Assembly: GCA_004145795.1 (NCBI GenBank)
Contig: SEIO01000019.1
Span: forward strand, 1-56,123
Direction of reading: 5' to 3'
Length of the DNA: 56,123 nt
From: Lentibacillus lipolyticus
Lineage (GTDB): Bacteria > Bacillota > Bacilli > Bacillales > Amphibacillaceae
Shown here piece after piece: positions 1 to 8,734 of the stretch (position 1 is its first letter; each line of letters starts with the position of its first letter). The notes under the pieces are model-generated. The model saw only the letters and a list, made by a program, of their open reading frames with translations, was not told the origin of the DNA and ran no database searches. The translations under genes and the position numbers were made by a program.

Positions 1-1098
1 GCTTTGACTAGATGTATCAATAATGGTGTTTACAGTACGTTCTTTAAAAAAATACCAAAAAATAAAGTATGGGGAGTTCCGCATGAAGGGACATTTGCAG
101 ACTTTCTCAGTATGAAAGAGGGAGACAACGTATACTTTTTTATAAATAGAAAGATTTACGGCATTGGTAGACTTATAAATATTGGAGTAGATTGTAAATA
201 TTTAAACTTTCCTGGTGCAGATTTGCCGGAACAATTTGACTATGAAGATATAAAAGAAAAGATGCTGTTGGATTACGGAGAAAGTAGTGTGAATAACAGA
301 TATATATGTTTGTTTGAAGCAAACCCCCATTTTTTCACTCAAGGAATAGATACAGATGATGTTCTTGCTTCTAATCCCGAAAGGTTTCGTATGCTCCGGG
401 CTTTTTGGAAAAAAACATTCATAAAAATAGATGATGAGGAAAATAACGCTTTAAAAGATATCGTTTTACAGCGTAATGAAGAGTACATTGATAATCCCAT
501 GTTCCATTTTGATAGTTTGTATGCTTTAAAGAAAAAAATTAAAAATCGTTTAGATGAAAGATACCTAATGACTTCTAAACCATTGTTAGAGCTTAATTCG
601 AATGGGGACTATATTAAACATGAGATGGCTATTGAAGCTGGAATAGTTGATATATTAACCAATAGACAATTTAAAGGTTTATTTGGTGATTGGGATTATG
701 TGACTCGCCAATTGATTGCTTCGCCATTTAAGCCGATAGATTATATGGACAAAATGGATATATTCGGCATAAGAAAGATACCTGGGTTTAATACTGTATC
801 CAAATACTTAATGATTGAAATAAAGAAAGATAGTGCAACTAAAGAGGACATCGATCAAGCCATGAAATATGTCGATTGGATAAATCAAGAATACGCCCAC
901 GGAGATTATTCTATGATTATCGCATTTTTGATTGCTTATAAATTTCCAAGGGAAGTAGTGACATATAGAGACGAAGTTAGCAGAAGGAACTTTATTAAAG
1001 GTAGAAGACCAGCTACCGCAATTGAATGGGAAAACTTGACCCTAGTAAAATACGCTTATGATAAAGAAACCAAGCAATTGATATTAACCAGCATTTAA
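1..1098 (+). CDS. PD-(D/E)XK-type restriction endonuclease, 5'-truncated
   Basis: The frame is open from base 1, so the true start lies outside the window; no ribosome binding site precedes the first TTG at 4. The C-terminal part carries a nuclease-like core: an Asp in MDIFG, about 20 residues later the strand LMIEIKK, then DIDQAMKYVDWI, an arrangement also seen in NucS/DUF91-type PD-(D/E)XK nucleases. The N-terminal part (GDNVYFFINRKIYGIGRLI) looks like a small beta-barrel of the EVE/PUA kind that could read modified bases. It lies 136 bp upstream of a C5-cytosine methyltransferase, so it is inferred to be the cognate restriction enzyme. The gene is clearly AT-richer than the rest of the window, which suggests transfer. 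Recognition site unknown. Confidence 0.6.
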   Translation, partial: ALTRCINNGVYSTFFKKIPKNKVWGVPHEGTFADFLSMKEGDNVYFFINRKIYGIGRLINIGVDCKYLNFPGADLPEQFDYEDIKEKMLLDYGESSVNNRYICLFEANPHFFTQGIDTDDVLASNPERFRMLRAFWKKTFIKIDDEENNALKDIVLQRNEEYIDNPMFHFDSLYALKKKIKNRLDERYLMTSKPLLELNSNGDYIKHEMAIEAGIVDILTNRQFKGLFGDWDYVTRQLIASPFKPIDYMDKMDIFGIRKIPGFNTVSKYLMIEIKKDSATKEDIDQAMKYVDWINQEYAHGDYSMIIAFLIAYKFPREVVTYRDEVSRRNFIKGRRPATAIEWENLTLVKYAYDKETKQLILTSI

Positions 1099-1234
1099 AA
1101 ATTGATTAGAATATATGTTCGTGTTAAAATAGTTTTACTATTATTAACATAATCATGATAAACTTGCTGAGTTGATCTTTTAAACATAATCCTTTATAAT
1201 GGTTAAGTAATGCTTGCCGAAGGGAGAAATTCGG

Positions 1235-2527
1235 ATGCTGAATGTGGTTGAATTATTTGCTGGTGTAGGAGGTTTCCGTCTTGGGCTCGAAGCTACGGGT
1301 GGATTTAATGTTACCTGGGCAAACCAATGGGAACCTTCAACGAAATCCCAACCTGCATTTGAATGTTATGTACAGAACTTTAAACAAAAAAGTGGAGAAC
1401 ATGTAAATAAAGATATTGCTGAAGTTTGGGATGAGGCTCCGAATCATGATTTATTGGTAGGCGGGTTTCCATGTCAGGACTACTCAGTTGCAAGGACCTT
1501 ATCAGGTGAAAAAGGAATACAAGGGAAAAAAGGTGTACTTTTTTGGCAAATTATGAAGGTTGTGGAAAGTAGAAGGCCGAAATATGTATTGCTGGAAAAT
1601 GTTGATCGCCTGCTAAAATCTCCTTCAAAGCAAAGGGGAAGAGACTTTTCAGTGATGCTCGCCAGTTTCCGAGATGCCGGTTACTCATTAGAATGGCGTG
1701 TGATTAATGCTGCTGATTATGGATTTGCACAAAGAAGACGAAGAGTCTTTATTTTTGCATTTCGTAACGACACTTACTTTGCCGAAAATCAAAAGAAGCT
1801 AACAGCCTCAGAGCGTTTACACGAAAGAGGTTTTTTTGCAAAGGAGTTTCCTGTTCAACCTGAGCCGAGTACTAAACATAAACACATTGATACGGAACTG
1901 TTTGATGATATCGTTGATGTTTCAGATAAATTTGTAGCGAACTATCGTAATGCTGGTACAATGATGGACGGTCATGTTGTTTCGAAAGAACTAATACCAG
2001 TGCAAATTCATTCGATTTCACTACGTACAATTCTTGAACAGGCTTATGAAATTGATGGGCCTGCAGATGAACGTTATTATCTTAGACATGATATTAAAAG
2101 AAAAAGTGGCCGTTCAGAATATGAAGAAATGGAATACTTGAAAGGGCCAAAGAAAATTGAAAGAGTCTCAAAGGAAACAGGCCATAAATATCAGTATGCT
2201 GAGGGTGGCATGGCATTTCCAGAAGACTTGGATAAACCTGGTCGTACCATGCTAACATCTGAGGGGACATGCAATCGGAGTTCCCACGTGGTCGAGGATT
2301 TGCATACAGGTCGGATTCGATATTTGACCCCCTTAGAATGCGAATTAATGAACGGATTTGAACCCCATTGGACAAACACAGGCATGCCTGAACGAACAAG
2401 GTATTTCTGTATGGGGAATGCTCTCGTAGTGGGCTTAATCGAAAAAATGGGTAACCAGATATTAAAAATTGAAGAGCAAGAAAAAGAGTTTATAAAAAAC
2501 ACACCTTTACAAATGCAATTGTTCTAG
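1235..2527 (+). CDS. dcm: DNA (cytosine-5-)methyltransferase
   Basis: A 430-residue type II modification methylase that transfers methyl from SAM to C5 of cytosine. Family motifs are in order: motif I (ELFAGVGGFRLG, residues 6-17), motif IV with catalytic Cys80 (GGFPCQ), motif VI ENV (121-123), motif VIII QRRRR (166-170) and motif X GNALVV near the C-terminus. The region between motifs VIII and IX holds the target-recognition domain. ATG 1235 is chosen because AGGGAG at 1221-1226 sits 8 nt upstream; the in-frame TTG at 1214 has no such site. Together with the upstream nuclease it forms a restriction-modification pair of low GC content. The gene symbol is generic; the target sequence cannot be read from the sequence. 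Confidence 0.93.
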   Translation: MLNVVELFAGVGGFRLGLEATGGFNVTWANQWEPSTKSQPAFECYVQNFKQKSGEHVNKDIAEVWDEAPNHDLLVGGFPCQDYSVARTLSGEKGIQGKKGVLFWQIMKVVESRRPKYVLLENVDRLLKSPSKQRGRDFSVMLASFRDAGYSLEWRVINAADYGFAQRRRRVFIFAFRNDTYFAENQKKLTASERLHERGFFAKEFPVQPEPSTKHKHIDTELFDDIVDVSDKFVANYRNAGTMMDGHVVSKELIPVQIHSISLRTILEQAYEIDGPADERYYLRHDIKRKSGRSEYEEMEYLKGPKKIERVSKETGHKYQYAEGGMAFPEDLDKPGRTMLTSEGTCNRSSHVVEDLHTGRIRYLTPLECELMNGFEPHWTNTGMPERTRYFCMGNALVVGLIEKMGNQILKIEEQEKEFIKNTPLQMQLF

Positions 2528-2998
2528 GTAGCAGAATAATAATCCATTTAGATGTTTTTGAGGCAGTTGCCGTTTGCGAGGATTTTAAAAAAGATGGAAA
2601 GAACCACTTCACACGGATGGCCAGATTTGTCGGGGCTGATGAAGGAATTTGTTAAACAAGTGAATGCACTTTAATGGACGAGGAGGCAGCCTGAAATAGG
2701 CTGTCTTTTTTACTGGTGTCCTTGGTGCCGTCTCATGTAGCTAGCCACTGTTCATGTTGGGTTTGAATGGCCTTTTCCGTTTGGTATGGTAATATCCAAG
2801 GAGTTTTACGATGACAGGAAGAGTAGACCTTAAATGAATGATTGGTATGTGTCAGCTTTCTCAAAGTTGCTGTAGCACCATTATTCCCCCCCATGACCTC
2901 CTGCTTAGCCCTCTTTGTTTATGTCACTATTAATGAATATATCTTTCCACCTAACAAACACTATACTTGTATAGATCCTGAATTGGGGGGGTATTTTT
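2528..2998. other. Intergenic region with decayed gene scraps
   Basis: 471 bp with no intact gene. A short open stretch ending at the TAA at 2671-2673 reads WPDLSGLMKEFVKQVNAL and looks like the tail of a lost gene. At about 2810-2875 two tiny overlapping reading frames follow a good ribosome binding site (AAGGAG); the second begins MNDWYVSAFSKL, reminiscent of the N-terminus of MerR-type regulators, but stops at once. These are weak hints of gene decay next to the restriction-modification pair. Confidence 0.35.
2685..2711 (+). terminator. Intrinsic terminator
   Basis: CAGCCT (2687-2692) pairs with AGGCTG (2698-2703) around a 5-nt loop, extended by G-T and G-C pairs, and is followed by a T-run. 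It ends the transcript from the methylase side. Confidence 0.75.
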
Positions 2999-3472
2999 TT
3001 GGCTTTTTCTATATTTTTCTTTCTGGCATGGCTCTTTGTTTCCATATTTACTGTGATGCAGAAAAGGCTAACGCTTGTAGAAAATACGTTTGTCTTTCTT
3101 ATCATTCTAGTGGTGAGTATAAATTTTTCATGGATTATTGGCGACGAATTAAAATGGATTACAATCAAAAAGGAAGCATTGCCATACACGGCATATTTGT
3201 TGAATCGGAGCATCATTATTCCTGTTCTACTTTTAATTCAGCTAAATATCTCGATGGCTCGTGATTCAATCGGATGGAAGATCATTACCATCTTATCTAC
3301 TGTTGTGGTACTGACTGGAGCAAATTATCTTTTAACTGTTTTGAATGTAGCAACATACAAAAACTGGAACCCTGGTTTTGATGCCATCTATTTCATTTTT
3401 CTCAGTCTCGTTGCATTTCTGTTTTACAAAATTATAGAAAATGCATCTGAGAAGGTGGTGAATCACACATGA
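2999..3472 (+). CDS. Small multi-pass membrane protein, unknown function
   Basis: 157 residues with about four to five hydrophobic segments. A TTG start at 2999 is preceded by a run of seven G (2984-2990) at suitable distance; no better start is visible. A polar stretch GDELKWITIKKEALPYTAYLLNRS lies between the second and third membrane segments. The stop overlaps the start of the next membrane gene (ATGA), so the two are almost certainly translationally coupled and may form a complex. I do not recognise a characterised family; it resembles paired Bacillus membrane proteins of unknown role. Confidence 0.6.
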   Translation: MAFSIFFFLAWLFVSIFTVMQKRLTLVENTFVFLIILVVSINFSWIIGDELKWITIKKEALPYTAYLLNRSIIIPVLLLIQLNISMARDSIGWKIITILSTVVVLTGANYLLTVLNVATYKNWNPGFDAIYFIFLSLVAFLFYKIIENASEKVVNHT

Positions 3473-3981
3473 TGTTATGGGAAACGTTCGACAAAAATGA
3501 AATATATGTTTTGGCGGCACTGGTGATTGCTTATGCTGCTTTTTTTATATTCCCGAAAAAACTTCCTCGGCAAATTACCCTGCTATTTTTAGTATGGGGA
3601 TTTGTAACCTCCATCCTCTTTGACTTTACCATTGGCGGGGGATTAGTGGATTTCTACAAAGCTAACGACTCTAATCAATATGAATTAACGGATCTTCTTA
3701 CTTATGTATTGTTTGCGCCATTTAGCTATTTCTTTGTTTATTTCTATTACCGCCTTCAGATTGATCGGAAAACAGTTATCTTCTATATATTAGGGTGGAC
3801 ATTACTTGGATTGCTAATGGAAAAGGTATCGAGCATGATGGGTGTGGTTCAGCATCAGAACGGTTACAGTATTAAATATTCGGTTGTAGTATTTCTTGTT
3901 ACGCAAACGGTGACGGCACTTTATTACGAACTTATTCGCAGACAACAAAGACAGGCGGGGAATAGTGAGCCTCGCGAATGA
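3469..3981 (+). CDS. Small multi-pass membrane protein, unknown function
   Basis: 170 residues with about five hydrophobic segments, short loops and a basic C-terminal tail (RRQQRQ). ATG 3469 overlaps the stop codon of the preceding gene by 4 bp, so expression is coupled. The arrangement of two similar-sized membrane proteins in one transcript suggests a heteromeric membrane unit. No catalytic motif or known domain can be named. It is convergent with the SDR gene at 4029, with only 47 bp between stop codons. Confidence 0.6.
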   Translation: MMLWETFDKNEIYVLAALVIAYAAFFIFPKKLPRQITLLFLVWGFVTSILFDFTIGGGLVDFYKANDSNQYELTDLLTYVLFAPFSYFFVYFYYRLQIDRKTVIFYILGWTLLGLLMEKVSSMMGVVQHQNGYSIKYSVVVFLVTQTVTALYYELIRRQQRQAGNSEPRE

Positions 3982-4028
3982 TATATGTGGCAACATTACT
4001 ATTCCCCCAAGGTCGCCATTTTAGCAGC

Positions 4029-4946
4029 TCATTCCAGCACTTGCCCGCCATTCACATGCAGTGTCTGCCCGGTTACGAAGCGGGAATCATCACTTGCTAG
4101 GTAAACAAAGGTTGGTGCGACTTCAAACGGCTGTCCTTGCCGGTCCATTGGGTTGCCGGCAAGTGTTACTTGGTCGGCGGTAAAACTGGATGGAATAAGA
4201 GGTGTCCAAATTCTCCCGGGAGCAATCGCGTTGACACGGATCCCTTTATTCACCAGGCTGTTGGCTAGAGCACGGGTGAAGCCAATAATGGCGCCTTTTG
4301 TCGCGGTGTAGTCGATTAATTGTTCGTGCCCGTCAAAGGTAACAACGGATGATGTATTGATAATGGAACTGCCTTCTTCCAGGTGTTTCAGCGCGGCGCG
4401 GGTCGTATAAAAATGGGAGTAAATGTTTACTTTAAAGGTGTCATCAAACTGCTCATCTGAGATATCCTCCAGGTTTAATTGCTGGAATTGAATGCCGACA
4501 TGGTTGCATAGCACATCCAATGATCCAAACGTTTCAACGGTCTTTTCAACAATATGGATGCATTGTTCTTTTTCCCTAAGATCACCCGGTAATAAAAGAC
4601 AGCGCTGCCCAAGTTCCTCGATTCTATATTTCGTGCGGTTCGCATCCTCATGCTCATCCAAGTAGGCTATGGCTACATCGGCGCCTTCTTTAGCAAAAGC
4701 AATCGCTGCTGCTGCCCCCATTCCGCTGTCACCGCCCGTAATGAGTGCCACTTTTCCAGTCAGTTTTCCACTTCCTTGTTCATTCGGATTTTCGATAATT
4801 GGCCGCGGAACCATGAGACGCTCCAGCCCGGGTTGACGATATTGGCGCTGCTCTGGAACCGTAATGGCAATATCCTCAAAGCGTGTTATTTTCCCGTAGT
4901 TGGGATATAACGGATAGTGTTGTTTATTGTCCTTGTCTTTAGCCAT
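4029..4946 (-). CDS. SDR-family oxidoreductase, general-stress type (YhdF/YhxD-like)
   Basis: 305-residue short-chain dehydrogenase/reductase with the roughly 50-residue N-terminal extension ([18 protein letters not shown]) typical of the Bacillus YhdF/YhxD group. The nucleotide-binding motif TGGDSGMG is at residues 70-77, the NNAG motif is replaced by NHVG (149-152), the catalytic Ser is in INTSS (about 200) and Y214-x3-K218 is intact. It should reduce or oxidise a carbonyl/hydroxyl substrate with NAD(P); the substrate is unknown. ATG 4946 has GGAGG about 10 nt upstream. Related B. subtilis genes belong to the general stress response, but I could not identify a convincing sigma-B promoter here. 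Confidence 0.85.
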   Translation of the reverse strand: MAKDKDNKQHYPLYPNYGKITRFEDIAITVPEQRQYRQPGLERLMVPRPIIENPNEQGSGKLTGKVALITGGDSGMGAAAAIAFAKEGADVAIAYLDEHEDANRTKYRIEELGQRCLLLPGDLREKEQCIHIVEKTVETFGSLDVLCNHVGIQFQQLNLEDISDEQFDDTFKVNIYSHFYTTRAALKHLEEGSSIINTSSVVTFDGHEQLIDYTATKGAIIGFTRALANSLVNKGIRVNAIAPGRIWTPLIPSSFTADQVTLAGNPMDRQGQPFEVAPTFVYLASDDSRFVTGQTLHVNGGQVLE

Positions 4947-5087
4947 TGTCAGGGAACCCTCCTCAAAAGCATTTACAGTTTACGTTATGTAACATAGGCA
5001 TTTATCGTGCCCGGCGCGATGGGCTGAGGCGCGTACAGGCTCATATGCATACGATAACAACGTAAGCGCTGAGAGGAGGAGATTGCT

Positions 5088-5261
5088 ATGTATCATTATT
5101 ACTATAATCCGGAAGTGTGGTACTTATTAATGGCACAGGCGGAGGAAGAAGCAAAGATGATCTATAATGCTAATCCGGATAAATGGCCTGTCCCGGTGAT
5201 TGGATCCAGACCACCATACTATTGCAATCCAAGGTATGAACCATATTATCCGGTTATATAA
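5088..5261 (+). CDS. Tyrosine-rich small protein
   Basis: A 57-residue reading frame starting MYHYYYNPEVWYLLM, with GAGAGGAGG directly upstream at good spacing and a terminator 14 bp after the stop, so it looks like a real single-gene transcript. About a fifth of the residues are Tyr, with Pro-Tyr clusters near the C-terminus (RPPYYCNPRYEPYYPVI). Such composition is common in small spore coat-associated proteins of bacilli, but that role is inference. No close family is recognised. Confidence 0.65.
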   Translation: MYHYYYNPEVWYLLMAQAEEEAKMIYNANPDKWPVPVIGSRPPYYCNPRYEPYYPVI

Positions 5262-5275
5262 GTTTTGTTCAAGAA

Positions 5276-5313
5276 ACGGCCCTCACTGAAGAAAAGGTGG
5301 GGCCGTGTTTTTT
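5276..5313 (+). terminator. Intrinsic terminator
   Basis: ACGGCCC (5276-5282) pairs with GGGCCGT (5300-5306), with an inner CAC/GTG extension around a bulge, and is followed by TTTTTT. It ends the small tyrosine-rich gene. Confidence 0.8.
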
Positions 5314-5412
5314 GGCAGGGAAGAAAGAATAATTATTTTTTACTGCTATTCCGTTATAGTATTTGGAATATCAGCCAAAATAAGAGCAAAAATGGAAGGA
5401 GTAGTGATAGGT

Positions 5413-5622
5413 ATGGGTGAACAATCACGATTTATTTCTGGTGACAAGGCGCCGAACAGTGGTATTTATATTGAAGTGGGGGAAACAGGCAGCAATGTGG
5501 AAGATCCCCGTCAGATTGAGCTAGAAGCAGGGGATAAGTTCCCAAAACCAGAAAATCAGGATCGTGTCTGGGTTAATAAACGAGACTTGTCGAAACCAGG
5601 TGTGCAGGGGCGCCAGCAATAA
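5413..5622 (+). CDS. yjzC: YjzC family protein
   Basis: 69 residues matching the B. subtilis YjzC family: the N-terminus RFISGDKAPNSGIYIEVGETG corresponds to YjzC's QFRPGQKAPNNGIYVEIGETG, and VWVNKR to its WTYKR segment. Function is not known. ATG 5413 is used with AAGGAG at 5396-5401 (11-nt spacer); the in-frame GTG at 5404 is too close to that site. It is a single-gene unit followed by a terminator. The usual conserved Gly-Glu-Thr-Gly core is present, so the protein is expected to be intact. Confidence 0.85.
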   Translation: MGEQSRFISGDKAPNSGIYIEVGETGSNVEDPRQIELEAGDKFPKPENQDRVWVNKRDLSKPGVQGRQQ

Positions 5623-5708
5623 CGGAATATCTATAGCACTTATACTAAGTAAGTGTTGGAAGCGACCTCAGCAGTATTTATGTTCCAAACCTTGGTAATA
5701 CGAAAAAA

Positions 5709-5749
5709 GACAGCCGTCCAAATTTAAAAAAGGACCGCTGTCTTTTTTT
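5709..5749 (+). terminator. Intrinsic terminator after yjzC
   Basis: GACAGC-C-GTCC (5709-5719) pairs with GGAC-C-GCTGTC (5732-5742) with one C-C mismatch, followed by seven T. Confidence 0.85.
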
Positions 5750-5940
5750 CTTAAATTGCATCATATGCCTGTTGCTGGCCTCATATAATGACTATTCGTA
5801 TCATGTAATCACCATAATTATAAATTATATAAAAATGGGAGCATTAACAGCCGGATAGTCTTATGGTACGATAGATGCATTACATTAGGTCTTTTTTGCC
5901 GAATGGGTCGGGTGTAAATGGGATGAGGGGGTTATTTTTT

Positions 5941-7449
5941 ATGTTTCAAGATGCACTAATTTTAATGATTCTTGCCATTATTGGCGTCGTGGCATTAGTT
6001 GTGGGATCAATTATGTTTATTATTTTTCGGCTCCGCTACAAAACAGCCAGCTCCAATGAAGCGTTGATTGTCACAGGACCGAAACTCGGTGATCCGGAGA
6101 AGGAGCGGAATGTTTTTCAAGACGAGAATGGGCGCTCCGTCAAGATCATTCGTGGCGGCGGGTATCGTCTGCGCATGTTCCAGACAGCGACACCGATTGA
6201 TTTAACATCATTTCAGCTGAAAGTTGACTCCGAAAAAGCGTACACGAAGGAAGGCATTCCAGTACGAGTGGTCAGTACGGCGGTGATCAGTATCGGCAGC
6301 GAACTGGAGATTATGGCGAATTTCGCGGAAAAATTTCTCGGGAAAAAGCAAAATGAACGCGAGGATGAATTGCGTGACGTGCTCAACGGCCATCTGCGCG
6401 CCATCATTGCATCGCTCTCCATTGAAAAGATTTATAACGATTTTAAAGAAGTGAATACACAGGTTAAAAAGATTGCAGAAGCTGACTTGAAGGGCATGGG
6501 CTTCGAAATCACATCGTTTGCGTTAAATGACGTGGAAGATGTCGACACCGAAAACGGCTATATTGACGCATTGGGCCGCCCGCATATTGCGGAAGTACAG
6601 AAAATGGCCAATCAGGCTGAGTCTGATGCAAAGAAAGAAACGCGCATTTATCAGGCGCAAAACGACCAGGAAGCACAGGACGAAGAAAACCGCCGCCTGA
6701 CAGCGATTGCCCAATCGAAAAAGGAAAAGGATATAAAAGAAGCCGAATTCCAGAAAGAAACGAACCGTGCCAACGCCAATGCCGAACAAGCGGGCGAACT
6801 GGAACGGCAGCGGCTTGCTCAGCAGGTAAAAGAAGAAGAGTTGAAAGTTCAGTACATCGAAAAGCAGCGCGCGGTTGAACTGGAAGAGGAAGAAAACAAA
6901 CGCCGCCGCTCGATTGCTGATGCCGACGCGTATAAAGTAACGAAGGAAGCTGAAGCAGAGGCAGAAAAAGAACGCATCAAAGGGGAATCAGAAGCAGAAG
7001 TCATCCGTCAGCGCGGTATTGCTGAAGCTGAGTCCAAAGAACGTATGGCCGAAGCGATGGAGAAATACGGCGAGGCTGCCATTGTCGAAATGCTCATCAA
7101 CGTCTTGCCGGAGTATGCTGAAAAGGTAGCTGCCCCAATTTCCCAGATTCAGGATATGAAAGTGATAGACATGGGCGGCAGCGACTCCCAAGGCGGTTCG
7201 TCCAAAGTCGCTAACAATGTGACTTCCACCATGCTCGGCATTCAGGAATCATTGAAGGAAACAACCGGAATGGATCTGAAAGCAATGCTCGAGAGCTATG
7301 TGTCCCGCGGAAATGCGGATCACTTCGGTTCACAAAAATCGAAGTACTACCAGGAAGCCGCATCAGCAGCAGAATCCCCAAGTGAGTCGGATTCATCGGC
7401 GAAAAAAGACGATTCTGGAACAGAAGGTGACGCTGGCCAGGATGAATAA
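5941..7449 (+). CDS. floT: Flotillin (FloT/YuaG)
   Basis: 502-residue membrane scaffold protein of functional membrane microdomains. An N-terminal hydrophobic segment (about residues 8-28) is followed by the SPFH/PHB domain starting NEALIVTGPKLG and RSVKIIRGGGYRLRMFQ, then a long coiled coil (about 210-400) rich in Ala-Glu repeats, and a C-terminal segment (LPEYAEKVAAPISQI...GIQESLKETTGMDLKAMLESY) that matches B. subtilis FloT. It should oligomerise on the inner membrane face and influence fluidity, secretion and signalling complexes. ATG 5941 has GAGGGGG 9 nt upstream. B. subtilis floT is cotranscribed with yuaF (NfeD), but no NfeD gene is adjacent here. It is followed by a terminator. Confidence 0.93.
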   Translation: MFQDALILMILAIIGVVALVVGSIMFIIFRLRYKTASSNEALIVTGPKLGDPEKERNVFQDENGRSVKIIRGGGYRLRMFQTATPIDLTSFQLKVDSEKAYTKEGIPVRVVSTAVISIGSELEIMANFAEKFLGKKQNEREDELRDVLNGHLRAIIASLSIEKIYNDFKEVNTQVKKIAEADLKGMGFEITSFALNDVEDVDTENGYIDALGRPHIAEVQKMANQAESDAKKETRIYQAQNDQEAQDEENRRLTAIAQSKKEKDIKEAEFQKETNRANANAEQAGELERQRLAQQVKEEELKVQYIEKQRAVELEEEENKRRRSIADADAYKVTKEAEAEAEKERIKGESEAEVIRQRGIAEAESKERMAEAMEKYGEAAIVEMLINVLPEYAEKVAAPISQIQDMKVIDMGGSDSQGGSSKVANNVTSTMLGIQESLKETTGMDLKAMLESYVSRGNADHFGSQKSKYYQEAASAAESPSESDSSAKKDDSGTEGDAGQDE

Positions 7450-7506
7450 GTAGCTAACGAGTGGGGAACGTTGCATCCGGCCGTTTGACGCTCGCTAAGA
7501 ACTGTA

Positions 7507-7544
7507 AGCAGGCGCAAGGTTTCGGGATCGTGCGCCTGCTTTTT
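7507..7544 (+). terminator. Intrinsic terminator after floT
   Basis: Perfect 10-bp stem AGCAGGCGCA (7507-7516) / TGCGCCTGCT (7531-7540) followed by T5. Confidence 0.9.
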
Positions 7545-7559
7545 CCATGAAAGGGTTAA

Positions 7560-7874
7560 ATGAAAGCAATAGGGGATATATTCATGCGTAACTTTCCAAA
7601 TTGGTTCTGGATTTCTATTATCATTTATATGATCACATCCTGGCTTTTTGTCGCTGTCACCTCCGTTTTCTCGGAATTAATAATAGTTAATTTTGAATGG
7701 TTTGTAGGGTATGGTCTGTTTTATATTGGAATATTAGCTTATCCAGTATTTTTTGCAGTTATGATGATATGTTTATACCAAAAGACGAAACTGAATTCGG
7801 ACGAAAAAGTATGGTCCTTTTTGTTCCTGCTGGTACCGTTAGTCGCAAATTTACCGCTGCTTGCTCATTTTTAA
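7560..7874 (+). CDS. Hypothetical small membrane protein
   Basis: 104 residues with three hydrophobic segments (about 17-37, 46-68 and 84-102). Two starts are possible: ATG 7560 with AAGGG 5 nt upstream, or ATG 7584 with AGGGG about 8 nt upstream, giving 96 residues (MRNFPNWFW). The second fits the ribosome binding site spacing slightly better. No family is recognised. It stands alone after the floT terminator and is convergent with the pentapeptide-repeat gene. Confidence 0.55.
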   Translation: MKAIGDIFMRNFPNWFWISIIIYMITSWLFVAVTSVFSELIIVNFEWFVGYGLFYIGILAYPVFFAVMMICLYQKTKLNSDEKVWSFLFLLVPLVANLPLLAHF

Positions 7875-7890
7875 TAGTATCCTAAAAGTC

Positions 7891-8538
7891 TTAATCCTCT
7901 GTCACCTCAACCCCAAATAACCCAATCAATCCACTCGCCTGTTCCGGTGCAATGACCGCACCGCGTAAGTCCTGCTCTTCCAGATGTATGCCGTTAAATT
8001 CACACCGGCTAAGGTCAACCTTCTTGAGTGATGTACCGGAAAATTGTACATCCTCGATGTTAGATGTGCCAAACTGCAAATGATCCTGGGACACATCCAT
8101 AAAATTGGCGCCTTTTAATAAACATTGATCGAAACGCACATCCCGTAGTTCGGCTTGATTGCACAACAGATAAGGGGCTTGGCAGTCGGTCCACGTCACA
8201 TCGCTTATGACGGCCCGGTCCAAATCAGCGCCAGCTAATTTGCAATTCCGGAATGCGACACGATTTAATCGTGCGCCTTGCAGCTGGATACCGGAAAGGT
8301 CACAGTTTTCAAAAATGACATCAAGCCAGTGAGAGAATGGCAGCATCGCTTCGTTCAAACGCACGTTCTGAAAATACATTTGTTCAAATCGGACGTGTTC
8401 AGCATGAATAGGGTCACCGGTAGCTTCCTGAATGACTCCCATCTCCAAATTGTCCTGATCGGTTAGTTTCTCTAATGTCATGGTGTCTAGCTTTTCCGGC
8501 AGATCCGGCTTTTGGATAGTTCGCTTTTTCCTGGCCAT
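7891..8538 (-). CDS. Pentapeptide repeat protein
   Basis: 215 residues with a series of A(D/N)LxX-type five-residue repeats, such as NCDLSGIQLQGARLNRVAF, KLAGADLDRA and QCLLKGANFMDV, which should fold as a right-handed quadrilateral beta-helix. The Bacillus homologue is of the YybG type. The role is unknown; some pentapeptide proteins mimic DNA and protect gyrase, but nothing here proves that. ATG 8538 (MARKKRTIQ) is preferred because AAGGGGA lies 6 nt upstream; the upstream in-frame start at 8583 has no site. The N-terminus is strongly basic. It is transcribed alone. Confidence 0.8.
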   Translation of the reverse strand: MARKKRTIQKPDLPEKLDTMTLEKLTDQDNLEMGVIQEATGDPIHAEHVRFEQMYFQNVRLNEAMLPFSHWLDVIFENCDLSGIQLQGARLNRVAFRNCKLAGADLDRAVISDVTWTDCQAPYLLCNQAELRDVRFDQCLLKGANFMDVSQDHLQFGTSNIEDVQFSGTSLKKVDLSRCEFNGIHLEEQDLRGAVIAPEQASGLIGLFGVEVTED

Positions 8539-8734
8539 GCAATTTCCCCTTTTTCCCTGAATTATAGACGAAAATAATACCATCGTACAGCGGATAGTTG
8601 GGTTTTTGGCTATTGGCGCAACGTTAGTTTGTCATAGAGAAAATGTTTTTTAGCTTAAATCGTTATCATTGAATATCCGTCTTGGAAACTTTAGACTTAA
8701 GAGTAAGAAATTTTTGTGAAAGGGTGGTTCGTAA

